A stretch of DNA of 64,000 nt from Dyadobacter sediminis (lineage in GTDB: Bacteria; Bacteroidota; Bacteroidia; Cytophagales; Spirosomataceae). Shown one piece after another: positions 44,514 through 54,783 of the stretch. The stretch covers positions 310,001-374,000 of the forward strand of contig NZ_VCEI01000011.1 in the NCBI RefSeq assembly GCF_005860765.1, read 5' to 3'. Position 1 is the stretch's first letter, and each line of letters opens with the position of its first letter. The notes beneath the pieces are model-generated. The model ran no database searches. It saw only the letters and a program-made list of their open reading frames with translations, and had not been told where the DNA came from. A program made the translations under genes and the position numbers.

Positions 44514-45437
44514 ATGAAATTGATGGAAGCGCCCAGACACATTCGAACCATAACCGAATATCATGATCTGATGGAGTTGCCCAAACCTGAGCATCCGCTC
44601 ATCAGCGTGGTGCGATTCGAGGATATCAAAGGCCGGCCAGGCAGGAGTCCCAAAAGTATCAGTCATCATTTCTATTCGGTCGCTCTGAAAAAAAATGTCA
44701 GTTCCAAACTTAAATACGGCCAGCAAGAGATCGATTTTGACGAGGGCATTATGGTGTTCATGTCACCCCGGCAAGTACTTACGGTTGAACCGGGCTGCGA
44801 AGAAGAATACAAACATACCGGATGGCTTTTACTCATACATCCTGATTTTCTTTGGGGTACCTCACTATCCAACAAAATAAGGGAGTATGAATATTTTGCC
44901 TACCATCTATGGGAAGCACTACACCTTTCCAGTAAGGAAGAATTGCTGGTTGTAAACTTGATACGGCAGATTGAACAAGAATACCAGGCAAACATGGATG
45001 CATCAAGCCACCTCATCATGGTTGCGCAACTGGAACTACTGTTCCAGTATGCCGGGCGTTTTTACCAACGTCAGTTTTTGACTCGCAGGAAAGCACATCA
45101 TACTATTCTGGAGCGGATGGAGTCCTTCTTGGCACAGCGTTTCCAGGACGATGTTCTGGCCGCTCAGGGCGTGCCCACCGTCGAGTCGGTGGCCGAGGCC
45201 CTGCATCTTTCCTGCAACTACCTGAGCCGTCTGCTTACTACACTGACCGGAAAAAGTACCAGGCATTTTATACAAGACAAGCTCATTGATTTGGCGAAAG
45301 AAAAACTATCCACGACTGATCTGTCCGTTAAAGAAATTGCCTATCAGCTGGGGTTTGAGCATGCCCAGTCATTCAGTAAATTTTTCAAGAATAAGACTCA
45401 TTGTTTACCGGTCGTATTCAGGCAATCATTCAACTAG
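44514..45437 (+). CDS. AraC-family transcriptional regulator
   Basis: The 307-residue protein has an N-terminal cupin-like sensing domain (about 1-170) and a C-terminal double helix-turn-helix: SVAEALHLSCNYLSRLLTTL, then LSVKEIAYQLGFEHAQSFSK FFKNKT. The tail VVFRQSFN is characteristic of Bacteroidota members. It probably controls the upstream reductase gene. Confidence 0.92.
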   Translation: MKLMEAPRHIRTITEYHDLMELPKPEHPLISVVRFEDIKGRPGRSPKSISHHFYSVALKKNVSSKLKYGQQEIDFDEGIMVFMSPRQVLTVEPGCEEEYKHTGWLLLIHPDFLWGTSLSNKIREYEYFAYHLWEALHLSSKEELLVVNLIRQIEQEYQANMDASSHLIMVAQLELLFQYAGRFYQRQFLTRRKAHHTILERMESFLAQRFQDDVLAAQGVPTVESVAEALHLSCNYLSRLLTTLTGKSTRHFIQDKLIDLAKEKLSTTDLSVKEIAYQLGFEHAQSFSKFFKNKTHCLPVVFRQSFN

Positions 45438-45829
45438 AAACGACCTTTACTATCTCATTCTGAATCTACAAATGAAGCAAATAACTTCGGGTGATCACAT
45501 AATCCATGTTTATAACCAATCCTGGCAGTCCCGTTTGCACTGAAGGTTCCGGTTATCATATCACCTTAGATGTAAGTAAAGGCAAGAAAATTAGTGAGGG
45601 CCGTTGGCACACTTATTCCATTTTGTTTTGGAACAGCAGCTGCAACAAGTAAGGCGGTCAATTCGTGCATGCATAAAAAAGGATTCTATGCGGCATTTGA
45701 TTGTAAAATTTTATTGATATATTTATAAGGAATAGTGATATTATTTGATACCAATTTTTTTGGGCAAAGTATATCAAATAACATTAAATCAAAAGATCAA
45801 AAATCTGTATTCAATCATATTACTTTCTT
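45438..45829. other. 392 bp spacer
   Basis: No supported gene. AT content rises strongly before 45830, which should be the promoter region of the next gene. Confidence 0.35.
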
Positions 45830-46297
45830 ATGAACAAATTCATTATAAAGACAAATCACTTTCATAAGCCTCATATATGGATTTTGCGATCAATACAGGC
45901 TATTCTTGCTTTGCTCATTTTATATGTTATTGACTTGCAGAAATTAGAAAACGATTTTCTTTGGATTGGTTATTCCCTTGCTATTCTGCTGGCACTTGCA
46001 TTTTACACACTTCCTATCGATGAACTTACTCTGGATAAGGACCATCTTTACTTTGAAAAAAAATCGATAGTACCTTTTTTTAACAAAACAGTAAAATACC
46101 AAATTTCAAAAATACAACAGGTCGGAGCAGGTGGAAATTCTGAAAGAATTGGAACATATGCACTGCTTGATCCCAGAATTCGTAGAAGCAGAATGGAAAT
46201 AACTTTCAAAGATAATTCCTCTAAAATTTACGATTTATCTATTTCAAAAAAAGAGGCAAAAGAAATTGCAAGTAAGATAAGACAATTACTAAGCTAA
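45830..46297 (+). CDS. Membrane protein with PH-like C-terminal domain
   Basis: The 155-residue protein has two transmembrane helices near the N-terminus (SIQAILALLILYVIDLQ and IGYSLAILLALAFYTLPI). A beta-rich cytoplasmic part follows (ELTLDKDHLYFEKKSIVPFF; MEITFKDNSSKIYDLSISKK) that resembles bacterial PH-like domains. The AT-rich codon use differs from the core genes, which suggests acquisition by transfer. Function unknown. Confidence 0.7.
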   Translation: MNKFIIKTNHFHKPHIWILRSIQAILALLILYVIDLQKLENDFLWIGYSLAILLALAFYTLPIDELTLDKDHLYFEKKSIVPFFNKTVKYQISKIQQVGAGGNSERIGTYALLDPRIRRSRMEITFKDNSSKIYDLSISKKEAKEIASKIRQLLS

Positions 46298-46309
46298 TTA
46301 CTTCATCTA

Positions 46310-46466
46310 CAAAACCTCCGTTTTCTGTAGCTGACGCCAGCCACGATTTGACTGCATTAGAAGCAACCAGCATTTGATAGCCGGTATTTGGGCAGCACAT
46401 CGAAAAGATTGCTGATGTTATTGGGCGTGTCATTTACGATCAGGACTGTGTTGACTACTTTGCCGG
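46310..46466 (-). pseudogene. Response-regulator receiver domain remnant
   Basis: On the minus strand one frame reads VVNTVLIVNDTPNNISNLFD VL. After a frameshift it continues TGYQMLVASNAVKSWLASA. This is the N-terminal third of a receiver domain (usual form VLIVDDTPNNISVLFD), here with Asn for one acidic residue. Nothing downstream continues the domain. Confidence 0.6.
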
Positions 46467-47106
46467 GGAAACGGTCTTTTATAATACAAAAAAAATAGCT
46501 GATCTTCTGATAAGGATACGCGCATAGTCTTAAATGATGTTAATGCATTAATCAAGGCCGAAGTTTTTTTCAAATAATGTGGGTCATTTTTCCTGCGTGA
46601 CAAATAAAGCTGAACATACACGCTGCATTGAGGAATTTGATAGCGGTAACTTAGTATTGTCGGGTCTGCTATCCATAGGGAAAATCTGCTCAGAAGTTAA
46701 TCCAGGCTTTAATTCGTGTTCAATGTCATAGCGCGTTTTGCGAGCGCAGCTGGCATATCCACAGTACAATAAAGGGTATAAGGATTGCAAAGCGTTTCAG
46801 AATCAGGTCATAGCAGGAAATAACCCGAAGCGTTTAGCTGATAAATTCAGCTTTTTGCTTGTATAGTTAGCCTTAACCGGCTGCGTTACTCAAAGTTTAA
46901 GTGCCCCCTTTTTAAGTATTTCCAACGTAATACCACTGCTACCGTCATTCATGTTACCGCGAAGCCGGTATCAGGTTGTAAAACTGCACCTTTTAAATCA
47001 TTGAAAATATTCCATGAAATAATAGTGTTTTTTCTGTAAGGGTATCGGTTTATTAAATCGTCAATTAGCAATCAAGAACTTATAAATGGAAATCAATTAA
47101 ACGCGT
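46467..47106. other. Decayed region before susC
   Basis: The minus strand at about 46640-46800 holds broken frames (LKRFAILIPFIVLWICQLRS, then YDIEHELKPGLTSEQI) that could be the N-terminus of a decayed sensor kinase related to the receiver fragment. This is weak inference. The final 200 bp should hold the susC promoter. Confidence 0.35.
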
Positions 47107-50100
47107 ATGAAAAAAAACTTTACAACGGTTGGTCTGCGCTTCATGCGCGGGATCATGGTAGGTGTATTTTGCTCAACTCTCGCGGTGCCTGCTTTTGCAA
47201 CAGGAAAGCCGGAGTTGCCGGTTTCGGTCATTATTGACAAAACAGTAACTGGTAAAATCACCGCCGCCGAAGACAATATGCCGGTACCCGGGGTGTCTGT
47301 TGTACTTAAAGGCAGCAGCAGCGGAACAAACACAGATGTTGACGGTACTTTCAAGATCGATGTTCCCGACAATGGTGCGGTTCTCGTGTTTTCCGCGGTA
47401 GGCTTTATGACACAGGAAGTAGCCGTGGGAGCAAGAAGCGTTATCGAAGTTGTGCTGGCCAGCGATCTGAAAACCCTGGGAGAAGTGGTGGTTGTGGGTT
47501 ATGGTACCCAGAAAAAGAGCCAGACCACTGGCGCGATTTCTTCGGTAGGTGCCAAGGAAATCAATGAAATGCCGATTACCAACCTGGGTCAGGCTTTGCA
47601 AGGCCGCGCCGCCGGGGTGGACGTAACGCAGGCGGGATCAAAACCGGGTAGTGTGCCCAAGATCCTGGTCCGCGGAAGGAGATCTTTTAATGCAGGGAAT
47701 GATCCGTTATATGTAGTAGACGGAATTCCATTATCGGCTGGATATGAAGACATGAACCCGAACGATATCCAGTCGATGGAAGTTTTGAAAGATGCAACGG
47801 CGACGGCGATCTATGGTGCAAGAGGTGCAAACGGGGTAATCATTGTGAGTACCAAAAGAGGCGCAGTCAAAGGGAAAACCACAGTGACCTATGATGGGTA
47901 TGTAGGGGCCTCAAAGGCATTGGATAAAATCGAATTGTTTAATGGCACTGAGTTTGCGGAATTTGTTCGTGAAGCATACCGGGCAACAGGTGGCTACAAA
48001 AACGCTGCCGGCCAGGATGTTCCAACCGGTACTATTGACGCAGCCGCTGATGCAAAGGTAGCGGTACTGGGTGGTGACCCCAATGTAGCAAAGGGGATTG
48101 CAGAAGGCACAAATACCGACTGGCAAGACCTGATCCTGAAAAATGGAATTATGACAAACCACTCATTGGGTGTACAGGGTGGCAATGAAAAGACGCAATT
48201 CTACATTTCCGGAGGTTATTTCAAAGATAAAGGCATTGTGGAGGGGCTTGATTTCACAAGAATGTCCCTTCGTGCCAATATTGATCACCATGTCAATAGC
48301 TGGTTAAAAGTAGGTTTGTCATCCTATTCGATGTACAGCATCCGGAATGGTGAAAGCCTCAATACGTACGGAATGACCATCAATCAAAATCCATTGGGCA
48401 GACCTTACGACGATAATGGAAATCTGATCTTTTCACCAACAAACGATGCGTTGCTGACCAATCCGCTGGCGGAAATAGTACCGGGCGCCCAGGTCGATCA
48501 GATCAAACGCTACCGTGTTTTTAACAGTCTTTTTACAGAATTTAAAATTCTGGAAGGTTTGAAATATCGCATCAACTTCGGGCCTGACCTTACCATTACA
48601 CGAGGCGGCCGGTTTATCGGTGCGAGAACCAACGCACGGAAATTCGGGGATGCACAAGCATCTACTGCAAGCGGTTTCGGCTTCAACTATACGCTGGAAA
48701 ACATTCTGAACTACAACAAAACTTTTTCAGCTAAGCACAACCTGAACGTAACATTGCTTCACTCCATCCAGCGGGATAATTTTGAAGGGTATTTAACCAA
48801 CGTACAAGGCGTTCCGGCTGAAACCCAGTCATTCTATGGTCTGGGAGCGGCAACGTCCATTCTGGGTGTAGGAAGTACCTTGACGGAATGGACGATCAAC
48901 TCTTACATGGCGCGCGTCAATTACGATTTCAATGACAAATACCTGCTGACTATGACACTCCGTCGGGACGGATCAAGCCGGTTCGGAGAAAATAGCAAAT
49001 ATGGTAATTTTCCTGGGATAGCACTCGGCTGGAACCTGAGCAATGAGTCATTCATGAAATCGGTCACCTGGCTGGATCTGTTGAAAGTGCGTGTCGGATG
49101 GGGTAAAGTGGGTAACCAGGGGGTATCTCCTTACCAAACGCAGGGATTGTTGGGCAGAACAGCATATGCATGGGGAGCAACTCCTGCTTACGGATACCGG
49201 CCCAATACCATTGGAAATCCGGATTTGAAATGGGAATCTTCCTCGACGTCGAACATTGGTGTTGATTTTAGCTTCTTGAGCGGAAAGATTCAGGGTTCTC
49301 TGGAATTTTATGAGACACATACCAAAGACCTGCTGCTTTCCGATCAGCTACCGGGCTCTACCGGCTTCAATGCGGTAACCCGCAACGTGGGAGAAACGCG
49401 TAACCGCGGTGTCGAACTTGGATTTACGACCATTAACATCGATGCGGCATCCAGCTTCAGATGGACTACTGATTTTCAATTTACCAAAAACACAGAAGCG
49501 ATCCTTTCATTATATAATGGCAAGGTTGATGACGTAGGAAACGGCTGGTTTATCGGACGTCCTTTGAGTACCGTATATAACTACCGGAAAGTGGGTATCT
49601 GGCAAACCAATGAAGCGGATGCTGCAAAATCATATGCGTCGGAGGTCGGACAGATCAAGATCAAGGATATTAATGGTGACGGCATCATCAATGCGGACGA
49701 CCGGGAGATCATTGGCTCTGATGTTCCTGATTTCAGCGGAGGTATTACCAACCGTTTCGCATTTAAAGGATTTGACCTGTCGTTCTTCTTCTATGCACGT
49801 GTAGGCGCTTTGATCCGCAGTACTTTCCACAATGATAACAATGCTTTGGCAGGTCGTTACCAGCAGATTAAAGTGGATTACTGGACACCTAATAATCCCA
49901 CCAATGAATTCCCAAGACCGAAGAGCAACCAGGAATTCCCTGTTTACGGAAGTACACTTACCTATTTTGACGGAACATTTGTCAAGCTTCGTAACATCAA
50001 CTTAGGCTATACTTTCACGCCGGCAATGGCGAAAAAAATGGGAATGGAATCACTCAGGCTGTATTCCAGCATTCAGCAGCCATTTATCTGGTCGGAGTAC

Positions 50101-50211
50101 CGTACCAAATACAATGGTGTGGATCCGGAGTCGACCGGGTTAGCGGCCGGTGGTACCGGTATCACGCCTGCGACAATGGTGATCACATTTGGTTTGAATG
50201 TAAAATTCTAA
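47107..50211 (+). CDS. SusC/RagA-family TonB-linked outer-membrane transporter
   Basis: The 1034-residue protein has an export signal and a carboxypeptidase-like domain (VTGKITAAEDNMPVPGVSVV). The TonB-box-like EVVVVGYGTQKKSQTTGAIS follows, then the SusC plug signature (PLYVVDGIPL; NDIQSMEVLKDATATAIYGA) and a large barrel ending MVITFGLNVKF. It imports oligomers captured by its SusD partner, 31 bp downstream. No glycoside hydrolase, sulfatase or anti-sigma gene flanks it, so the substrate is unknown. Confidence 0.95.
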   Translation: MKKNFTTVGLRFMRGIMVGVFCSTLAVPAFATGKPELPVSVIIDKTVTGKITAAEDNMPVPGVSVVLKGSSSGTNTDVDGTFKIDVPDNGAVLVFSAVGFMTQEVAVGARSVIEVVLASDLKTLGEVVVVGYGTQKKSQTTGAISSVGAKEINEMPITNLGQALQGRAAGVDVTQAGSKPGSVPKILVRGRRSFNAGNDPLYVVDGIPLSAGYEDMNPNDIQSMEVLKDATATAIYGARGANGVIIVSTKRGAVKGKTTVTYDGYVGASKALDKIELFNGTEFAEFVREAYRATGGYKNAAGQDVPTGTIDAAADAKVAVLGGDPNVAKGIAEGTNTDWQDLILKNGIMTNHSLGVQGGNEKTQFYISGGYFKDKGIVEGLDFTRMSLRANIDHHVNSWLKVGLSSYSMYSIRNGESLNTYGMTINQNPLGRPYDDNGNLIFSPTNDALLTNPLAEIVPGAQVDQIKRYRVFNSLFTEFKILEGLKYRINFGPDLTITRGGRFIGARTNARKFGDAQASTASGFGFNYTLENILNYNKTFSAKHNLNVTLLHSIQRDNFEGYLTNVQGVPAETQSFYGLGAATSILGVGSTLTEWTINSYMARVNYDFNDKYLLTMTLRRDGSSRFGENSKYGNFPGIALGWNLSNESFMKSVTWLDLLKVRVGWGKVGNQGVSPYQTQGLLGRTAYAWGATPAYGYRPNTIGNPDLKWESSSTSNIGVDFSFLSGKIQGSLEFYETHTKDLLLSDQLPGSTGFNAVTRNVGETRNRGVELGFTTINIDAASSFRWTTDFQFTKNTEAILSLYNGKVDDVGNGWFIGRPLSTVYNYRKVGIWQTNEADAAKSYASEVGQIKIKDINGDGIINADDREIIGSDVPDFSGGITNRFAFKGFDLSFFFYARVGALIRSTFHNDNNALAGRYQQIKVDYWTPNNPTNEFPRPKSNQEFPVYGSTLTYFDGTFVKLRNINLGYTFTPAMAKKMGMESLRLYSSIQQPFIWSEYRTKYNGVDPESTGLAAGGTGITPATMVITFGLNVKF

Positions 50212-50242
50212 AAAGTGCCTGGTCAAAAGCTTTTAAACATTG

Positions 50243-51922
50243 ATGAAAATGAAGATCGGAAAAATAAATAAAAAAATTGTGGCAATGGGTTTTATGGCCC
50301 TGATGCTGGCAGGACAATCCTGTAAGGACACCTTGGATGAGGAGATTATTTCAGGGATCGGTAATGCCTATATAGATACGCCAAAAGGTTTTGAGGATGC
50401 TGTAAAGTCCGCTTACTCATCGCTCAGGTTCTATTATGGTACCCAGCAGGGACTTACCATGAGCGAGTTCGGAACGGATATTTACGCAACTGGTGCCGAT
50501 GGCGGTTACAAAGGTTTTCACTTTTATGACGGCCAGCTGAACCCGACTGTAGATTACCTGGCAACAACCTGGGACGAACTTTATAAAGGGATCAACACGG
50601 CCAATGCGGTAATTGAACATGCGCCGAACGTGGCAGGTGTGGCCGACGCCACCAAAAAGCTGCGTATCGCGGAAGCCAAATTCGTACGTGCGCATTTATA
50701 CTACATCCTGCACCAGCAGTTCGGCGGTGTGGATCTTCGCCTGACCGAAACGTTGATCCCGACAAAAGAAACAAAAAGAGCAACCGATGCTGAAATGTAC
50801 GCGGCGATCATCAAGGACCTTGATGAAGCGATTCTGGATCTCGAACCCATAGCGCAGGCTGCCGATTATGGCCGGGCTACAAAACCTGCTGCAGAAACAT
50901 TGCTTGCAAAAGTTTATCTCGCAAAAGCCTATTCACCGGCAAAAGCTGCCGACGATTTTACAAAAGCAGCTGCATTGTGCACAAACGTGACCACCTTGTA
51001 TGGGTACAAGCTGCTGGATGATTTCGCCAGTGTTTTTGATGAAAATAATCAGGTAAACAGCGAGGTCGTTTTTGCGATCCAGTACACAGCGGATCCATTG
51101 ACCAACGGACTGGGGAACAGCCTTCACCTTTATTTCGGTATGCAATATGATGTGCAGCCAGGTATGAAGAGGGATGTATTTTACGGACGTCCGTTCAAAA
51201 GGCTGAGACCTACCGAATATTTGCTGAACACGATTTTTAAGGACCGCGTAAACGATTCCCGCTACAAGAAATCGTTCCGCGATACCTGGAAGTCCAACAA
51301 TCCCGGAACTTACAATGCGGCATCTTTTGATGATTCAAAGGCCAAAGTAACGTTTGCTGCCGGTGACACCGCGATTTTCATTCCGGGATACGAAATGACT
51401 GCTGCCGAGCGTGCCAAAAAGCCCTATCAGGTATTGGTGCCGAGCCGCTATTCAGAAGCGCTTTTTCCGACATTGCAGAAATTCTTTGATACAAAACGCC
51501 CTGACCTTATTTACGAGCCTGGTAGCCGCGATTACTTTGCATTCCGTTTGGCAGATGTGTATCTGATGCTTGCAGAGGCGCTGGTGCAGACCGGTAAAAC
51601 CGCAGATGCTGCAACTGCCTTGAATGTAGTGCGTTTTAGAGCTGGCTGGCCGGGCAAGAAGGAGGCAATGTTGCTTCCTGCTGCAAGCGTAACGATGGAA
51701 GCTGTGATCGAGGAACGCGCAAGAGAGCTTGCAGGTGAGCAAACCCGCTGGCTGGATTTGAAACGTTGGGGACTGCTGGTTGAACGTGTGAAAAAATACA
51801 ATCCTCAGGCAGCCAACATTCAGGAGTTCCATACATTGCGCCCGATCCCTCAGACACAGATTGACAGAAGCGCAAAAACGACGGATGGTAAATCAGTGTT
51901 CCCGCAAAACCCTGGTTATTAA
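50243..51922 (+). CDS. SusD/RagB-family surface lipoprotein
   Basis: From ATG 50243 the protein has 559 residues with a lipoprotein-type signal (MALMLAGQSC). The N-terminal SusD-like helical segment (TPKGFEDAVKSAYSSLRFYY) and the C-terminal RagB/SusD domain (YFAFRLADVYLMLAEALVQT; ERARELAGEQTRWLDLKRWG) are clear. It is the substrate-binding lid of the SusC transporter. The TTG one codon earlier (50240) is a possible but less likely start. Confidence 0.95.
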   Translation: MKMKIGKINKKIVAMGFMALMLAGQSCKDTLDEEIISGIGNAYIDTPKGFEDAVKSAYSSLRFYYGTQQGLTMSEFGTDIYATGADGGYKGFHFYDGQLNPTVDYLATTWDELYKGINTANAVIEHAPNVAGVADATKKLRIAEAKFVRAHLYYILHQQFGGVDLRLTETLIPTKETKRATDAEMYAAIIKDLDEAILDLEPIAQAADYGRATKPAAETLLAKVYLAKAYSPAKAADDFTKAAALCTNVTTLYGYKLLDDFASVFDENNQVNSEVVFAIQYTADPLTNGLGNSLHLYFGMQYDVQPGMKRDVFYGRPFKRLRPTEYLLNTIFKDRVNDSRYKKSFRDTWKSNNPGTYNAASFDDSKAKVTFAAGDTAIFIPGYEMTAAERAKKPYQVLVPSRYSEALFPTLQKFFDTKRPDLIYEPGSRDYFAFRLADVYLMLAEALVQTGKTADAATALNVVRFRAGWPGKKEAMLLPAASVTMEAVIEERARELAGEQTRWLDLKRWGLLVERVKKYNPQAANIQEFHTLRPIPQTQIDRSAKTTDGKSVFPQNPGY

Positions 51923-51977
51923 CTGATAAAGGAGAATATCTCTTTCTATCCAGACTAGAATAGCAATTAGTTCGAAG

Positions 51978-52018
51978 AAAAGCAGGAAAATCTCTAAATC
52001 AGAGACTTTCCTGCTTTT
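51978..52018 (+). terminator. Strong terminator after susD
   Basis: AAAAGCAGGAAA pairs with TTTCCTGCTTTT, and an inner TCTCT/AGAGA stem extends the hairpin. Confidence 0.85.
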
Positions 52019-52462
52019 GTAATAAGATTATTTAAAATCATATTCCTGGAACGTCCATCTTATGATAATAAAGGATTTTAAGTTATAAAAAAGTAAAGAA
52101 CAAGGAGAGGCATTTTATAAAAGTTCTTTGAGTAGCACAGTGAGAGTATGCTTTTTTTGTTTTATTTTAAAGCAGCAGCTGAATCAGGTCAGTTATGTCA
52201 ACGGACCTTCTGTCCGGTTGAGACTATGGAATTGCTTATAAAAGCAATGTATTATTACCACTTACAAATGACAGCATCAAGGCTTGATTAACCATGCTGC
52301 TATATTAGCGATATTAAGGTGAGTACCTAATATTTTTCCACCTGGGGCTACTAAGATATAATCAGGAATGCCCCCAATAACTTAACTTAGCTGAATAAGC
52401 GGTAATCATGTAATTTAGTAATACTGAACTTTTATAAGATTGGAATGTGCTTGACTCTTAAC

Positions 52463-52496
52463 AAAAAAGCCGTCCATGATTCAATATGGACGGCTT
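52463..52496 (-). terminator. Terminator of the 52.5 kb surface-protein gene
   Basis: AAGCCGTCCAT (52467-52477) pairs with ATGGACGGCTT (52486-52496). On the minus strand the hairpin is followed by TTTTTTG. The sequence is nearly the same as at 32331-32362. Confidence 0.85.
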
Positions 52497-52534
52497 CCCG
52501 CTTATGCCTAATAGTACAAATCAATGCAATTCAC

Positions 52535-54718
52535 CTACTGTGTCACCAGCAATTTGATGACTTCTGTAGTAGCTTCAGACTTGATTTTCAATAGGTAAAT
52601 ACCCGAGCTTAAAGACAAACCTGAAATATCCACTTCCGCTTTCTGCCCGGCTATGGCTTTCCGGGCTGTTGCTACCGGATAGCTCTGGCCTGCATTGTTT
52701 AACAGATCAAGCGTAATATCTTCACTATGCTTGCCGGATAGCTGCACCGTAAACTGCTTTCCAACTGGGTTCGGGTAAACCGATGACATTTCAGGCTCTG
52801 TTTCCAAAGCGGTACTGATTTCTTTTAGACCTTCTCTTGTATTGCTAATCACAACAGGTAAAGTCTGATAAATGAGCTGCGGCGGATTGGAACCTGCCCT
52901 CCTGCTAGCAAAACTTACCCATGTACTTTGGCTATCCGGATTATTCAAAAGCAGGCTTACGATTCCATCACCGGATTGTCGCTGTGCATTGACATAGCTG
53001 GTCACATCAATTTCATAGTATTTGTATACATCATTCACTATCACGGACCCCAGTGACGGAGTGGATGCGGCCGGTGCATTGTCCCCTTTGATCGTGCCTT
53101 CTGCCCAGCTATCATCATTGATGCCATACGCATGAATGGCAATGCTTTTATTGTTTTCAGAGTTATGTCCGTAGATGCGCAGTTTGGCCGAAGTGATTGC
53201 GGCTTTTCCTGCAGGCAACTGAAACTTCAGATAAGAACGAAAGTTGAGATTAGGATTGCCTGTGCTGGGCACCTGACTAACAATTAGACTATCGGATTTG
53301 AGGTAGGTATTATAGCTCCATAATCCTAAGTTCACAATGGCATTATCAACCGGGATCAAAGTGGGGCTTGCAACAACTTCAATAGCCGAGACTCTTGGAA
53401 TATCCGCTGCACCGCTCAGAAAGTCAATGTTAAGAACGCCGTCTGTGACCGTGACAGGTATGGTTGCCTGAACTGCACGAAGAGCGCCGCCCGCCTCGGC
53501 AAAAATGTCATAGTTGGTCAGTTTGCGGCTGCCTTCAATGTTGACATGGAACTGCCGGCTTTTTGCACCGCCTTTTTTCCCGGGAGCACCAAAGTAGATT
53601 TCTGCAAAATGCAAAATTACATTCACCTGATCATTTACCACCGGAATGTTGTAGCTGAAAGAAGGTGAGCTTCGGCCCGAGCGGTAAAGCACATCATTGG
53701 TGGTGTTCAGGATGTCGCCGGAGGCAATGGAGCTGGTACGGTCAATGCCGGCGTAATATTGGTCAGGCACAAACAGTTTTTGGGTAGCAGTTGTGAAGGC
53801 AGGCCCACCGGCGTTGATGCGCACCAGCGTTTGGGGCGTACATAGCTGCGATGTCCTGACTTCCTCCGTAGTGGCACATCCGGCAGCGTTTCCAGAGATA
53901 GTAGCCTGCACAAACGCAATACTTTCACAGACAACTTTGATTGCACAATCCGATAGGAGCGGATTATTGGTAATGGTTGCATCAATGGAAAAATTGGTAG
54001 TCGCAGGTCCTTTCACTTGAGCAAGTTCCGCAATGCTGGTCAATGCACTATTTCCGGTAATATAAAGCGGCCCGCTGAAGGACTCGAGCCTTTCGAGTCC
54101 ATTAAGATTTTTCAAGATTTTGTTATTGGCAATAGATAGGCTCCAATCTACTTGTCTTAGCCTTTTCAGGCCTGTCAAATCTTTGAGCGTATTGTTTGAC
54201 CCAATACCAAGGCTCTGGAATACCCGGGTCACATTGTGGAGCCCGTTCAAAGTGGTCAGGGCCGGATTTCCGCCTATGGACAAACTGCCCTGAATCCGGG
54301 TAATACCTGCCAGCGCAGCAATACTGGTAAGCTTTTCATTGTTACTCACTGTGACACCTCTTATCGGACTTATAAGATGCTCAAGTCCGTTCAGGGTAAG
54401 CAGCTTGTCATTGTCCTCAATGCTAAGCCTGGCATCTATTTGCTTCAATGAAGTCAAGCCAGCGATGCTGGTCAGGTTTGGGTTCTGATGGATCTTCAGC
54501 GTTCCGGTGATCCGGGTCACATTACGCAGGCCGTCCAGGTTGGTAACGGTAGGTGAAGTAATTTGAAGATCACCATTAACGACCGTGCACCCGGGGTAAT
54601 TAGAACTGAAATTATCAACATCAGCTTGTGTTGTCAATACGGGAACGCTGCATGTCTGTGACCAGGCTGGGATTGTTGCAAAGGCCAGCAGAAAAACAAA
54701 TTGTAATATCTTTTTCAT
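52535..54718 (-). CDS. T9SS-secreted modular protein: L-domain-like head, malectin, DNRLRE, sorting domain
   Basis: The 727-residue exported protein has signal peptide MKKILQFVFLLAFATIPAWS. Residues about 20-290 are irregular leucine-rich repeats of the receptor L-domain type (LKIHQNPNLTSIAGLTSLKQ; LGIGSNNTLKDLTGLKRLRQ). Malectin is at about 299-452 (RINAGGPAFTT), a DNRLRE-like module at about 453-620, and the T9SS domain from about 645 (SSVYPNPVGKQF). It is probably a surface binding protein. Its head is unrelated to the other family members while the tail is shared. It lies 65 bp downstream of the 54.8 kb paralogue on the same strand. Confidence 0.88.
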   Translation of the reverse strand: MKKILQFVFLLAFATIPAWSQTCSVPVLTTQADVDNFSSNYPGCTVVNGDLQITSPTVTNLDGLRNVTRITGTLKIHQNPNLTSIAGLTSLKQIDARLSIEDNDKLLTLNGLEHLISPIRGVTVSNNEKLTSIAALAGITRIQGSLSIGGNPALTTLNGLHNVTRVFQSLGIGSNNTLKDLTGLKRLRQVDWSLSIANNKILKNLNGLERLESFSGPLYITGNSALTSIAELAQVKGPATTNFSIDATITNNPLLSDCAIKVVCESIAFVQATISGNAAGCATTEEVRTSQLCTPQTLVRINAGGPAFTTATQKLFVPDQYYAGIDRTSSIASGDILNTTNDVLYRSGRSSPSFSYNIPVVNDQVNVILHFAEIYFGAPGKKGGAKSRQFHVNIEGSRKLTNYDIFAEAGGALRAVQATIPVTVTDGVLNIDFLSGAADIPRVSAIEVVASPTLIPVDNAIVNLGLWSYNTYLKSDSLIVSQVPSTGNPNLNFRSYLKFQLPAGKAAITSAKLRIYGHNSENNKSIAIHAYGINDDSWAEGTIKGDNAPAASTPSLGSVIVNDVYKYYEIDVTSYVNAQRQSGDGIVSLLLNNPDSQSTWVSFASRRAGSNPPQLIYQTLPVVISNTREGLKEISTALETEPEMSSVYPNPVGKQFTVQLSGKHSEDITLDLLNNAGQSYPVATARKAIAGQKAEVDISGLSLSSGIYLLKIKSEATTEVIKLLVTQ

Positions 54719-54783
54719 AAGATGATTTAGGTGAAATGAAAAGATTGCTTTTATTTAATTAGCTTAACTTGATTATAATCTGC

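Larger units (their letters stand above)
51923..52534. other. Convergent intergenic region after susD
   Basis: No gene seen. It holds the susD terminator near its left end. On the right is a segment starting AACTTAGCTGAATAAG (about 52383) that is shared with the downstream flank of the 32.4 kb paralogue, ending in that gene family's terminator. Confidence 0.5.
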
